From Trematomus loennbergii (taxonomy: Eukaryota > Chordata > Actinopteri > Perciformes > Nototheniidae), in the NCBI GenBank assembly GCA_012861695.1, contig JAAOOA010000374.1, positions 186,001-250,000 of the forward strand: a DNA stretch of 64,000 nucleotides, given 5' to 3'. The notes under the pieces are model-generated. The model was not told where the DNA came from. It searched no databases and was given only the letters and a program-made list of their open reading frames with translations. Below, one piece after another: positions 32,520-44,379 of this stretch; within the stretch, counting starts at the first letter, position 1, and every line of letters starts with the position of its first letter. The position numbers and the translations under genes are program-made.

Positions 32520-35500
32520 CCAATACTTTGACTGAAGTGGGATTAATGCTCAGGTTAGGAATATTGTTGGAATTACTCAGCGCTTCTACTAAGGTTTGAG
32601 CAACAATATCATTCTGTGGGAGATCTGCAATGGCAGTAGTCCCATGGAACACAACCCCACAGTTGCTTTAGTTTCAGACCCTTGTGGTGTATTTAAGGCA
32701 CTGTAAATAGAAGGGAAGGGGACAAGTATTATATTATGACTTGAGATGATTCTGTTGCCTTGTTTAATTGTTTAAAGGATTAGAGATAACACATTTTAAG
32801 ACTGAAATCTTGCATTTAGAGTTCAATCAGAGAAGCACTCTAGGAAAATCTTCTTACCTGAAGCTTTTCAAACGGCAGTCGGAAAACGTAGTTGGGAATT
32901 TGAGGCTGTATTTCTCGTTACACTGCAAAAGAAGCAACATTCAAAGACCTTGATTATTGTTTAAGAACATTCTTTTTAAACAGATATGACAGTTGCAAAA
33001 CATTCTGAAAATGCTTTTTTCACACCGCTATAATCAATCAATGGCAAATGCATATTTTGAAAATGCTCTTACCGCTTTTTGTATTGTTACTTTAAGTGCT
33101 TTATATTCATCGCTGTTGGAGTTACTGAGGGCAGGTGAATAGTCGGTCTTATCAGTTCTGCTGAGAGAATATAAGCAGTTTCTGATCCCACAGTGTTTGT
33201 TGCAACAGGTGTAGTTGGCGTGACAGTGTTAGGGTCTGCTGTCGTAGATGCTGCAGTTGAAAGTGCAGCTCTTGTTGTTGCTGATGTCATGGAAGTGCCA
33301 GTTGTAGGTGCTGCACTCGTCAGAGTAGCAGGGTTTTTTGCAACACTCGAAGGGGCTGCTGATGTGGGTGCATCAGTGGTTGCAAGCAGGTAGTTGGTGC
33401 AGCATTGTGGGTGCTGCTGTTTTAGGTGCGGTCGTCGATGGATTGCTTGTTGTAGGTGAGGCAGTTTGTAGCTGCTACAGTGGTAGGTGATGCAGTCGTA
33501 GGAGCCTCGGTTGTAGGTGTGGCCGTCGTAGGAGCCGCAGTTGTAGGAGCGACAGTGGTAGGTGCGGCAGTGGTAGGTGCGGCAGTCGTAGGAGCTGCAG
33601 TTGTAGGTGCGGTCGTCGTTGGATTGCTTGTTGTAGGTGAGATAGTTGTAGCTGCTTCTGTTGTAAGTGCTGCAGTGTTGGACCAACAGTGGTAGGTGCT
33701 GCAGTCGTAGGAGTTGCAGTTGTTTGTGCTTCAGTTGTGGGTGCAGCTGTTGTAGGGGCTCCAGTTTGTAGGTGCTAATGTTGTAGGAGCCATAGTGGTT
33801 GGAGCTGCAGTTGTTGGTGCAGCTGTTGTAGGTTTGGCAGTAGTTTGAGCGCCGGTTGTAGATGAGGCAGTTGTAGGTGCTGCAGTTGTAAGCAGCAACA
33901 GTTGTCGGTGCAGCTGTTGTAGGGGCTCCAGTCGAAGGTGCTAATGATGTAGGAGCTGCAGTTGTTGGTGCAGCTGTTGTAGGTGCTGCAGTTGTAGAAG
34001 CAACAGTGGCAGGTGCTGCAGTCGTAGGAGCCTCGGTTGTTGGTGCAAGTGTTGTAGGGGCTGGAGTTGGAGGAGCAATAGTGGTAGGAGCTGCTGTGTG
34101 GTTGATGCTGTTGTAGGTGCAGCTGTTGTAGGTTTGGCAGTCGTTTGAGCGCCGGTTGTAGGTGAGGAAGTTGTAGGTGCTGCACTTGTAGCAGCAACAG
34201 TGGTAGGTGCTGCAGTCGTAGGGGCCTCGGTTGTAGGTACGGCCGTCGTAGGAGCCGCAGTTGTAGGTGCGGTCGTCGTTGGATTGCTTGTTGTAGGTGA
34301 GGCAGTTGTAGCTGCTGCTGTTATAATTGCTGCATTTGTTGGACCAACAGTGGTAGGTGCTGCAGTCGTAGGAGTTGCAGTTTTCTGTGCTTCAGTTGTG
34401 GTGCAGCTGTTGTAGGGGCTCCAGTCGTAGGTGCTAATGTTGTAGGAGCCATAGTGGTAGGAGCTGCAGTTGTTGGTGCAGCTGTTGTAGGTTTGGCAGT
34501 AGTTTGAGCGCCGGTTGTAGGTGAGGCAGTTGTAGCAGCAACAGTGGTAGGTGCTGCAGTCGTAGGAGCCTCGGTTGTAGGTACGCCGTCGTAGGAGCCG
34601 CAGTTGTAGGAGCGACTGTGGTAGGTGCGGCAGTCGTAGGAGCTGCAGTTGTTTGTGTTTCAGTAATGGGTGCAGCTGTTGTAGGGGCTCCAGTCGTATG
34701 GGCTAATGTGTGTAGGAGCCATAGTGGTAGGAGCTGCAGTTGTTGGTGCAGCTGTTGTAGGTGAGGCAGTTGTAGGTGCTGCAGTTGTAGGGGCTCCAGT
34801 CGTAGGTGCTAATGTTGTATGAGCTGCAGTTGTTGGTGCAGCTGTTGTAGGTTTGGCAGTAGTTTGAGCGCCGGTTGTAGATGAGGCAGTTGTAGGTGCT
34901 GCAGTTGTAGCAGCAACAGTTGTCGGTGCAGCTGTTGTAGGGGCTCCAGTCGAAGGTGCTAATGATGTAGGAGCTGCAGTTGTTGGTGCAGCTGTTGTAG
35001 GTGCTGCAGTTGTAGAAGCAACAGTGGCAGGTGCTGCAGTCGTAGGAGCCTCGGTTATTGGTGCAAGTGTTGTAGGGGCTGGAGTTGGAGGAGCAATAGT
35101 GGTAGGAGCTGCTGTTGTGGTTGATGCTGTTGTATGTGCAGCTGTTGTAGGTTTGGCAGTCGTTTGAGCGCCGGTTGTAGGTGAGGAAGTTGTAGGTGCT
35201 GCACTTGTAGCAGCAACAGTGGTAGGTGCTGCAGTCGTAGGGGCCTCGGTTGTAGGTACGGCCGTCGTAGGAGCCGCAGTTGTAGGTGCGGTCGTCGTTG
35301 GATTGCTTGTTGTAGGTGAGGCAGTTGTAGCTGCTGCTGTTATAATTGCTGCATTTGTTGGACCAACAGTGGTAGGTGCTGCAGTCGTAGGAGTTGCAGT
35401 TTTCTGTGCTTCAGTTGTGGGTGCAGCTGTTGTAGGGGCTCCAGTCGTAGGTGCTAATGTTGTAGGAGCCATAGTGGTAGGAGCTGCAGTTGTTGGTGCA

Positions 35501-38122
35501 GCTGTTGTAGGTTTGGCAGTAGTTTGAGCGCCGGTTGTAGGTGAGGCAGTTGTAGCAGCAACAGTGGTAGGTGCTGCAGTCGTAGGAGCCTCGGTTGTAG
35601 GTACGGCCGTCGTAGGAGCCGCAGTTGTAGGAGCGACTGTGGTAGGTGCGGCAGTCGTAGGAGCTGCAGTTGTTTGTGTTTCAGTAATGGGTGCAGCTGT
35701 TGTAGGGGCTCCAGTCGTATGGGCTAATGTTGTAGGAGCCATAGTGGTAGGAGCTGCAGTTGTTGGTGCAGCTGTTGTAGGTGAGGCAGTTGTAGGTGCT
35801 GCAGTTGTAGGGGCTCCAGTCGTAGGTGCTAATGTTGTATGAGCTGCAGTTGTTGGTGCAGCTGTTGTAGGTTTGGCTGTCGTTTGAGCGCCGGTTGTAG
35901 GTGAGGCAGTTGTTGGTGCTGCAGTTGTAGCAGCAACAGTGGTAGGTGCTGCAGTCGTAGGAGCCTCGGTTGTTGGTGCAAGTGTTGTAGGGGCTGTAGT
36001 AGTAGGAGCAATAGTGGTAGGGGCTGCTGTTGTTGTTGATGCAGTTGTGGGTGAAGCTGTTGTAGGGGCTCCAGTCGTAGGTGCTAATGTTGTAGGAGCC
36101 ATAGTGGTAAGAGCTGCAGTTGTTGATTCAGCTGTTGAAGGTTTGGTTGTCGTTTGAGCACCGGTTGTAGGTGTTGCAGTTGATGTAGCGACCTTTGTAG
36201 CAGTTGTAGGTGCAGCTGTTGTAGGTGCGGTCGTCGTGGGAGGACCGGTTGTAGCTGCTGCTGTTGTAAGTGTTGCAGTTGTAGGACCGACAGTGGTAGG
36301 TGCTGCAGTCGTAGGAGTTGCAGTGGTTGGAGCTGCAGCTGTGGGTGCAGCTGTTGTAGGTTCAGCTGTCGTTTGAGCGCCGGTTGTAGTTGAGGCAGTT
36401 GTAGGTGCTGCTGTTGTAGGTGCTGCAGTTGTAGGAGCCTCGGTTGTTGGTGCAAGTGTTGTAGGGGCTGTAGTTGTAGGAGCAATAGTGGTAGGAGTTG
36501 CTGTTGTGGTTGCTGCTGTTGTAGGTACAGCTGTTGTAGGGGCTCCAGTCGTAGGTGCTAATGTTGTAGGACCAATAGTGGTAGGAGCTGCAGTTGTGGG
36601 TGCAGCTGTTGTAGGTTTAGCTGTCGTTTGAGCCTCGGTTGTAGGTACGGCAGTCGTAGGAGCTGCAGTTGTAGGTGCGGTCATCGTTGGATTGCTTGTT
36701 GTAGGTGAGGCAGTTGTAGCTGCTGCTGTTGTAATTGCTGCAGTTGTTGGACCAACAGTGGTAGGTGCTGCAGTCGTAGGAGTTGCAGTTGTCTGTGCTT
36801 CAGTTGTGGGTGCAGCTGTTGTAGGGGCTCCAGTCGTAGGTGCTAATGTTGTAGGAGCCATAGTGGTAGGAGCTGCAGTTGTTGATGCAGCTGTTGTAGG
36901 TTTGGCAGTAGTTTGAGTGCCGGTTGTAGGTGAGGCAGTTGTAGCAGCAACAGTTGTAGGTGCTGCAGTCGTAGGAGCCTCGGTTGTTGGTGCAAGTGTT
37001 GTAGGGGCTGTAGTTGTAGGAGCAATAGTGGTAGGGGCTGCTGTTGTGGTTGCTGCATTCGTAGGAGTTGCAGTTGTTTGTGCTTCAGTTGGGTGCAGCA
37101 GTTGTAGGTTTGGCAGTAGTTTGAGCACCGGTTGTATGTGAGGCAGTTGTAGGTGCTGCAGTTGTAGCAGCAACAGTGGTAGGTGCTGCAGTGGTAGGAG
37201 CTGCAGTTGTTGGTGCAGCTGTTGTAGGTTTGGCAGTAGTTTGAGCACCGGTTGTAGGTGAGGCAGTTGTAGGTGCTGCAGTTGTAGCAGCAACAGTGGT
37301 AGGTGCTGCAGTCGTAGGAGCGTCAGTTGTGGGTGCAGCTGTTGTATGGGCTCCAGTCGTAGGTGCTAATGTTGTAGGAGCCATAGTTGTAGGAGCTGCA
37401 GTTGTGGGTGCAGCTGTTTTAGGTGCAGCTGTCGTTTGATCGCCGGTTGTAGGTGAGGCAGTTGTAGCAGCAACAGTGGTAGGTGCTGCAGTCGTAGGAG
37501 CCTCGGTTGTTGGTGCAAGTGTTGTAGGGACTGTAGTTGTAGGAGCAATAGTGGTAGGAGCTGCAGTTGTGGGTGCAGCTGTTGTAGGTTTGGCTGTCGT
37601 TTGAGCGCCGGTTGTAGGTGAGGCTGTTGAAGGAGCCATAGTGGTAGGAGCTGCAGTAGTGGGTTCAGCTGTTGTAGGCTTGGCTGTCGTTTGAACACCG
37701 GTTGTAGGTGTTGCAGTTGATGTAGCAACCGTTTTAGCAGTTGTAGGGGCAGCAGTTGTAGGTGTGATCGTCGTTGGAGAACCGGTTGTAGGTGAGGCAG
37801 TTGTAGGTGAGGCAGTGGTAAGTACTGCTGTTGTAGGAGCAACAGTGGTAGGTGCTGCAGTTGTAGTTCCTTCTGCAGTTGTTGTAGCTTAAATATTCCA
37901 ACAATAATACACAGGTTATTCTTAGCCTTTTTTAACAAAAAGTGATCCATAGTTCATACTGCACTCTGATGTGTGTTTGAACAACTCTCCCTGTACTTCA
38001 GATTATGTTGTTCATTAAAATGTACTTTATATTTTATAAAGAACCTTGAAAGGCTATCAATTAAAATCAACCTGCTTACCTATTAAAATGAGGGAAATTG
38101 ATATTATCCAGCCGACACCCAT
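32520..38122 (-). CDS. Mucin-like secreted or membrane protein with PTS repeats and SEA-like domain (3' end not found)
   Basis: Exon 1 (CDS 38080-38122) encodes MGVGWIISISLILI, a signal peptide ending in a phase-1 junction. Exon 2 (33073-37887) is Thr/Pro/Ala repeats of the PTTAA/APTT type, dense in O-glycosylation sites. It ends in SNSDEYKALKVTIQKA, which starts a SEA-like domain continued in exon 32858-32922 (CNEKYSLKFPTTFSDCRLK) and exon 32520-32665 (NCGVVFHGTTAIADL, then LVEALSNSNN and PTSVKVL). Junction phases (1, 0, 2) agree across all exons, which supports the model. Exon 2 is broken into several frames by 1-2 bp indels. Transmembrane or tail exons were not seen; repeats begin 80 bp downstream. 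It would line or shield an epithelial surface by analogy with mucins. Confidence 0.65.
33850..35870. repeat. Tandem duplication of about 1,019 bp inside the mucin PTS exon
   Basis: TGGTAGGTGCTGCAGTCGTA with its following GGGGCCTCGG occurs at 34,201 and 35,220, and GTTGTCGGTGCAGCTG occurs at 33,901 and 34,919. The two copies are nearly identical except for single-base indels, which are mostly in the left copy (near 33,888, 34,094, 34,398, 34,584 and 34,711), while the right copy keeps one frame. Confidence 0.85.
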
Positions 38123-38139
38123 CTTGTCTTCCTTTGAAT

Positions 38140-39005
38140 CTATAAAATCAAACAATACAGAGAATTACTCACAGAAGCAGCTTTTCAAAACCTTTACGTT
38201 CACAGTTACTACTTACTAGAATGATTACCCTTTAAGTAGGTCACAAGATTAAATCTGCAGATGACATCATTCATTACAAAAATATATTTTATATTTTTTC
38301 ATCTAAATATGGCACATTTCTTTAATTTCTGAAGTATGTGAAATTTGAAGAGATTTAACTCAACAACCTAAAATTGTTATTTCCTCAAACCTTGCCAACT
38401 GATTTTTTTAAATCCAAAAATAGTCTTTTGGAATATTTGAGAAGATGTTGCAAACCGAGCATAGATGCAGAACCATTTAGAAATGTAATAAATGAAAAAA
38501 ATATCTACAGTCCAAGCCAAGCCATTTTATTAGAATTTACAACATTTTGAGTAGTAGTGATGGAATTGACAAATTCTGTAATGTTTTTTGCTGAATAAAC
38601 ACTTTGATTGGAGATATATATTAATTAATTAATAATATATAATAACAACAAATCCATTATTACTTTTTCTGGTACTCTATTACTTTTGTGCAAAAAATCT
38701 TTGTATACAGGGAATTTTATTATCATATAATGAAATACGTTTTTCACACCCTTGACCCAAAATAGAGGCATTCAATTAATTAATTTTAGTTGCTTTTCTT
38801 GAAATGACCATTAGTATACAACAAGCTTTTTAGCTACTGTAGTTAGCAGTAGCAACCATGTTTGCTCCAGGTCTGATGATGCTGGCTGAAACTCCACAAA
38901 AAAGAGATTAAACTGCCTCTTGAACAGACAATCTACTATCACAACAATTCCACTTATAGATTAAGTGAGAGAGATATTCAGCCTTTGAAATAGACTTAGA
39001 AAGTT
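38140..39005. other. AT-rich upstream region of the mucin-like gene
   Basis: On the minus strand an acceptor-like TTTTATAG at 38,140-38,147 suggests a 5' UTR intron just before the mucin start exon. The rest is AT-rich with no gene; a TTAATTAATTAATAATATAT run lies near 38,620. Confidence 0.35.
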
Positions 39006-39190
39006 ACTTACCCAAAATGAGGTTAAAAATGATGCCTTATCTTATCTTTCTTACAGTGCAGACGCTTTTCTGCTTGCTCTTGCCTCTGCTACTTACCCAA
39101 AATGAGGTTAAAAATGATGCCTTATCTTATCTTTCTTACAGTGCAGACGCTTTTCTGCTTGCTCTTGCCTCTTGCCTCTGCTTACTTTTT
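39006..39190. repeat. Tandem duplication of an 85-bp unit
   Basis: Copies at 39,006-39,090 and 39,091-39,175 both begin ACTTACCCAAAATGAGGTTA and are almost identical. It lies just upstream of the L2 LINE ORF1. Confidence 0.93.
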
Positions 39191-39407
39191 ATGCTGATTT
39201 TCCTATTCTTATTCTCTGAAAACTTCGAGCAGCGGCTCCTGGACATTAACTTATCACTGGGACAGTTATTCATCGTAAATAGACGGGGGTTTCAGCCATA
39301 TTTCAACATTTTTACGACGACCTCAGTCTTACAGTAGCGTGGCCTAGCAACAGCTAAAGCCTGGTAGGCTACTGCATGCTATTTAGCTTAAGCTAGTTGG
39401 TAGCAAA

Positions 39408-40981
39408 ATGCCTCCGTTCTCTACAGATGACTTCCACAAACCTCAACAGAAGATGGCTGTGTTGGAAATGAAAATGCAACGGTTGGAAGTTAACGTGGAA
39501 GTGAATGGACTATGTTGTGGGAATAACACCACTTTACCAGTGTTGCAAGATAATGGAAAAGGGTATGCTAACTCACAGCTAGTTAGCAGCTACAAGGTTT
39601 CCAAGGAACAGGAGGGCTGTGTACTGGGTAATAAATCTACAAGTGGTAGTCCTCCCTGGAACTCTCTGGGTGCAAAGCCTAAGAGTAAATCATTTCCATG
39701 GGATTTGGGAGGACGAATAACAGGCAGAGCCCAGCGCTCTGAAATCTGTGATGCGACCGGCTGGCCTGCATTGTTATCACCCAGGAAGAGTGCCTCTTCA
39801 ACCCCTATTCATACTAGGAAACAGCCGTGGACAGCTGCTAAAGGGAGAACTACAAACAATCCTCCTAAACCACCAAGTGTGCCAATCCAGAACAGATACG
39901 CTCCGCTGACCGAGAACCGGAGATTTCTTTCTGATGACCTGGATAACCTTTCTCTTCACACAGCAGGGTAAGGACCAATAGCTACTCCAAAAGTAAAAGG
40001 CTAGAGGGAAAGCTAACGACTGGGCCTGAAACTCTGATTGTGGGTGATTCTGCTGTAAGAGATGTAAAAGGTCTGTGTAGTAAGAACAACACCAAGTGAA
40101 ACAACAGTCAGAAGCGCTGAAAGAAGACTTTAAATGTCTGTTGGAAACTGTCAGCTCTCTAAATGCGGAGGTGTTCATCAGTGGCCCTCTACCGCCAGTC
40201 AGAAGAGGAGTGGAGAGATTCAGCAGACTGTTTGCACTGAACACGTGCTTTCAGCTGCCTGTACTGACCATTCTGTCCATTTTATTGACAATTTTAACTT
40301 TGGCTTTCAGCTGCCTGTACTGACCATTCTGTCCATTTTATTGACAATTTTAACTTTTTCTGGGATCGCAGACATCTTTTTAAGGCAGATGGAGTTTGCC
40401 TGAACAAGTCAGGAGTGAAATTGTTTATCTCTAACATATTCAACTGCCTGCGTCAGCAATCTGTTCCCTCTGCCAAGGACAAGCGGCAAGAGGAATCAAA
40501 ACAGGAGAAAGACACAACACATTGCGCAGAAAACCCTGAAGAAGTATCACTGCACCCGCCTGAGGAATGTTCTGATTATGGGAGACCTATGACACAAATG
40601 GAGGAGTCTCCACTGCCCGTCACCCCCCCTGTCAACGCCTTTGAGGATACTCTTCATTCATCCCCCAGCTCTCTCTACTCTCCGCTCACCCTTTCACCCT
40701 CGCCCTCCCCCCTGGAGTTCGATGACCGCATGAAGGCGATGCAGGGTTGGCAGCATGTCCTTTACCCCCGCCCCTCAACGACGCCCACCAAAATCACCGA
40801 AGACAAGCCTACGTCAACCACCTCCCCCCCCTGGCAGCATCTCCTTTACCCCCGCCCTTCCACAACGCCCACCAAAATCACAGAAGCAGAGACGCGCACC
40901 ATCTCCCCCGTCTTCATCACCGTGCCTACGTCAACCACCTCCCCTCCCTTCAAGAAAGCATCTGCAGTCTCCGAAGCCTGA
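39408..40981 (+). CDS. L2 LINE ORF1 protein with SGNH esterase domain (disrupted)
   Basis: Starts MPPFSTDDFHKPQQKMAVLE. After a frame break at about 39,970, the esterase part reads TLIVGDSAVRDV (block I, GDS at about 40,045), VFISGPLPPV and NKSGVKLFISNIF. The last block usually carries the catalytic Asp/His but reads ADGVCLNKSG here. A 56-bp tandem duplication (40,247-40,302 and 40,303-40,357) breaks the frame inside this domain. The C-terminal part (40,415-40,981) is Pro-rich with a repeated YPRPSTTPTKITE unit. L2/CR1 ORF1 esterases may bind lipid or RNP; the exact role is unsettled. Confidence 0.65.
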
Positions 40982-41024
40982 TAAGGATGTGTGTGTACAA
41001 AACGCAACAAACTTTTACTGATAT

Positions 41025-44000
41025 GTGCTGGGTCCAGGCTCAAGGGCATATGGCACTCTCAACTCTTTCCAGCACATGCCGGGGCCCTGCCTGCCAGTAG
41101 CTTTGCCGATATCTGTGTTGATAGGTAATAGATTAAGAGCGGTAAATCAGCTTAGAAACAGGAAGTGCTCAAACGTTTGTGTGAGGTTATCAAATTTAGC
41201 AGTGATTCCATGTCAGCCACAGCTTGTCACAACATTTTTTACTGATAGTGTATTTAACAAACTTAAACTAGCTTTATTAAATGTCAGGTCTTTGGCAGGA
41301 AAAACATTTTTAATCAATGATTTTATCACTGAGCACAATCTCGATTTTATGTTTTTAACGGAAACTTGGATTGAACAAAATAACAGTGCAGCTGTTCTTA
41401 TCGAATCAACCCCTCCCAACTTTAGTTTTATGAGTCAGGAAAGAATGCATAAGAAAGGGGGTGGAGTTGCTATTTTGTTCAATGATTCCATTCAATGCAG
41501 GAAGACATCTTATGGGGACTTTGCTTCTTTTGAATATGTGGCCCTTCAGCTGAAATGCTCCTCTCGAGCTCTGTTCCTAAATATCTATAGACCACCCAAA
41601 TACTGTGCAAGCTTTTTTGATGATTTTACTGAACTGCTGTCTATAGTGTGTATTGACTTTGACCGTTAGTCATTGTTGGTGATTTTAACATCCATGTTGA
41701 CAACCCCCAGGACAGAGGGGCTAAAGAACTGTTTTGTGTTCTTGATAACTATGGACTGACTCAGCATGTGGCGGAGCCCACGCACAATAAGGGGCACACT
41801 CTGGACTTAATTATCTCAAAGGGTCTGAATATCTCAAAGGTTGTGGTGACTGATGTTGCACTCTCTGATCATTCCTGTGTTTTCTTTGAGAGCTCTATTT
41901 CTGTTCACAAAAATGTTCAGAAAGAGGTAACCACAAAGCGATATTTAACAGAAAATACTAGGGAAATGTTTACTCATAATTTTTCATCCACACTTGCCCC
42001 TGCTAACATCTCAGTAAATGAGCTAGTAGATCATTTTAATTCAAAAATTAAAAATGTTATAGATACCATTGCTCCAACTAAGGTAAAGGAAGTGATTGCA
42101 AGAAAATATCTCCATGGAGAAAGGCCATGACCGTGAGAACAGAAAAAAGAGTGTCGAAAAGCTGAACGTAGGTGGCGAAAAACAAATCTCCAGGTTCACT
42201 TTGAAATCTATAAAGAGAGACTTGGCCTTTATAATTTGGAATTGAAAAACGCACGACAGTCTTTCTTCTCTGACATCATTACCAAAAACAAAAACAACGC
42301 ACGTGCCTTGTTTGCTACCGTCGACAGACTAACTAACCCCCCAGTGTCAGTAGCCTCTGAATTTCTATCCACCAGGGCGTGCAATGATTTTGCCTCCTTC
42401 TTCACTGACAAAATTCAGAAAATTAGACAAGCAGTCAGTGCCTCTGCATCAGGTACAGCAAATGTTTTGTCCCTATGTCCACCTAATATCAATTCAAACA
42501 CCATGACACAATTCCATCAGATTAATGGTAAAAACTTAGAGGACATTATTCAACTTCTGAAATCCTCCTCCTGCTGCCTTGATATTATTCCAACAGGATT
42601 TTTCAAAGATGTTTTTCCTTGCATGGCCTCAGATCTACTTCATATAGTAAACACATCTCTTCACTCAGGTATTTTTCCAGAGGCCCTGAAAACTGCAGTC
42701 ATTAAACCGCTCTTAAAAAAGAATAATCTAGATGCTCAGTAATGAACAATTACAGGCCAATATCAAACCTGCCATTTCTAGGTAAAATCATTGAAAAAGT
42801 TGTATTTCAACAGTTGAGTAACTTCTTGCATTTAAATAACTGTTTGGATGTGTTCCAGTCAGGATTTCGTCCAAACCACAGCACTGAGACTGCTCTTGTA
42901 AAGGTCTTCAATGACATCCACTTAAACACAGACAGTGGCAGAACTTCAGTGTTAGTATTATTAGATCTCAGTGCTGCGTTTGACACTGTTGACCACAACA
43001 TATTACTAGACCGACTAGAAAACTGGGTGGGACTTTCGGCAACAGTTCTAAATTGGTTTGAGTCCTACTTAAAGGACAGAAAAAACTTTGTTTCTATAGG
43101 TAAATACACATCTGAGTTGACAAATATGACATGTGGGGTACCTCAAGGCTCCATCTTGGGGCCTCTTCTCTTTAACATCTACATGCTACCACTGGCTCAG
43201 ATAATGAAAAACAACAAAATAAGTTACCATAGCTATGCGGATGACACACAAATTTACGTAACAATTTCACCAGGAGATTATGCTCCAATTCAAACACTGA
43301 GTAAGTGCATTGAACAAATCAATGACTGGATGTGTCAGAACTTTCTCCAATTAAACAAAGATAAAACTGAGGTAATGGTTTTTGGAGCCAAGGCAGAACG
43401 TATAAAAGTTAGCGCTGAGCTTCAGTCTGCAATGTTCAAAACAACAGATAAAGCCAGAAATCTAGGTGTAGTCATGGACTCTGACCTGAGTTTCAACAGT
43501 CACATTAAAACAGTTACTAAATCAGCCTACTATCACCTAAAGAACATATCTAGGATTAAAGACTAATGTCACAGCAGGATTTGGAAAAACTTGTCCATGC
43601 TTTTATCTTCAGTAGACTCGACTACTGCAATGGTGTCTTTACAGGCCTCACTAAAAAATCTATTAGAAAGCTGCAGCTAATTCAGAACGCCGCTGCTCGA
43701 GTCCTCACTAACACTAAGAAAGTGGATCACATCACTCCTGTTCTGAAGTCCTTACACTGGCTTCCTGTGTGTCAAAGAATAGATTTCAAAATATTGTTGC
43801 TGGTTTATAAAGCTTTGAATGGTTTAGGCCCAAAATACATGTCTGACCTACTGCTAAATTATGAACCATCCAGAACTCTCAGGTCTTCAGGGACTGGTCA
43901 GCTTTCTGTCCCCAGAGTCAGAACTAAACATGGTAAAGCAGCATTCAGTTATTATGCTCCAAATATCTGGAACAAACTCCCAGAAACCTGCAGGTCAGCT

Positions 44001-44063
44001 GCAACTCTTACTACTTTTAAATCCAGGCTGAAGACTTTTCTTTTTGCCGCTGCTTTTAATTGA
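41025..44063 (+). CDS. L2 LINE ORF2: APE endonuclease and reverse transcriptase (frame-broken)
   Basis: EN blocks: LALLNVRSLAGKT, FMFLTETWIEQN, LNIYRPPKY and, after a shift, the GDFNIH block, then VALSDHSCVFFE. RT blocks: YRPISNLPFLGKIIEKVV, SGFRPNHSTETALV, LLDLSAAFDTVDH, GVPQGSILGPLLF, YHSYADDTQIYV (catalytic YADD) and RNLGVVMDSDLSF. The C-terminal region LKSLHWLPVCQRIDFKIL is the L2 signature. Frame changes lie near 41,667, 42,105, 42,147, 42,735 and 43,564, at least four of them one-base shortenings of T or A runs. A second copy at 60,380 keeps the TT missing at 42,735. Confidence 0.88.
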
Positions 44064-44379
44064 ACTATTCACATCTTAAACTGCACTGTAACTTTTAACT
44101 TTTATCCATGTATTTTTTCTTTTAATGTTTATTTTATTATCTTTTCTTTTTAATGACTGATTTTAAATGCCATTTTTAAAATGTCTTCCATTTTTGTAAA
44201 GCACTTTGAATTACCTTGTGTTGAAAGGTGCTATATAAATAAACTTGCCTTGCCTTGCCTTGCCCTATTTGCCTTCAATGTTTTGAAATATATCTCTATG
44301 TGTCTTTTAGTCAAGTCAATTCCACAAATGTGATATTGCAAACGTTTCAGACCTTATGTGGCACTCATAGTCTTTCATG

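Larger units (their letters stand above)
39191..44265 (+). mobile_element. L2-clade (Maui-like) LINE, nearly full length
   Basis: ORF1 (esterase type), ORF2 (EN plus RT) and a short 3' UTR ending in a run of CCTTG pentamers (44,244-44,264) are in order. The tail GCTATATAAATAAACTTGCC and pentamer microsatellite are typical of L2 3' ends, which are recognised by the element's own RT. The 5' boundary is not resolved. ORF2 is divided into five frames by small indels but no in-frame nonsense substitution was found. Confidence 0.88.

Noticed and set aside
33193..37141. Plus-strand Val/Gly/Ala-rich frames (VVGAAVVGA type)
   Set aside because: Antisense shadow of the mucin PTS repeats; the minus strand has the signal peptide, splice sites and SEA-like exons.
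33775..37950. Leu/Gln-rich minus frames (LQLPHLQP type)
   Set aside because: Alternate frame of the same 15-bp-based repeats; joined to the Thr frame only by indels.
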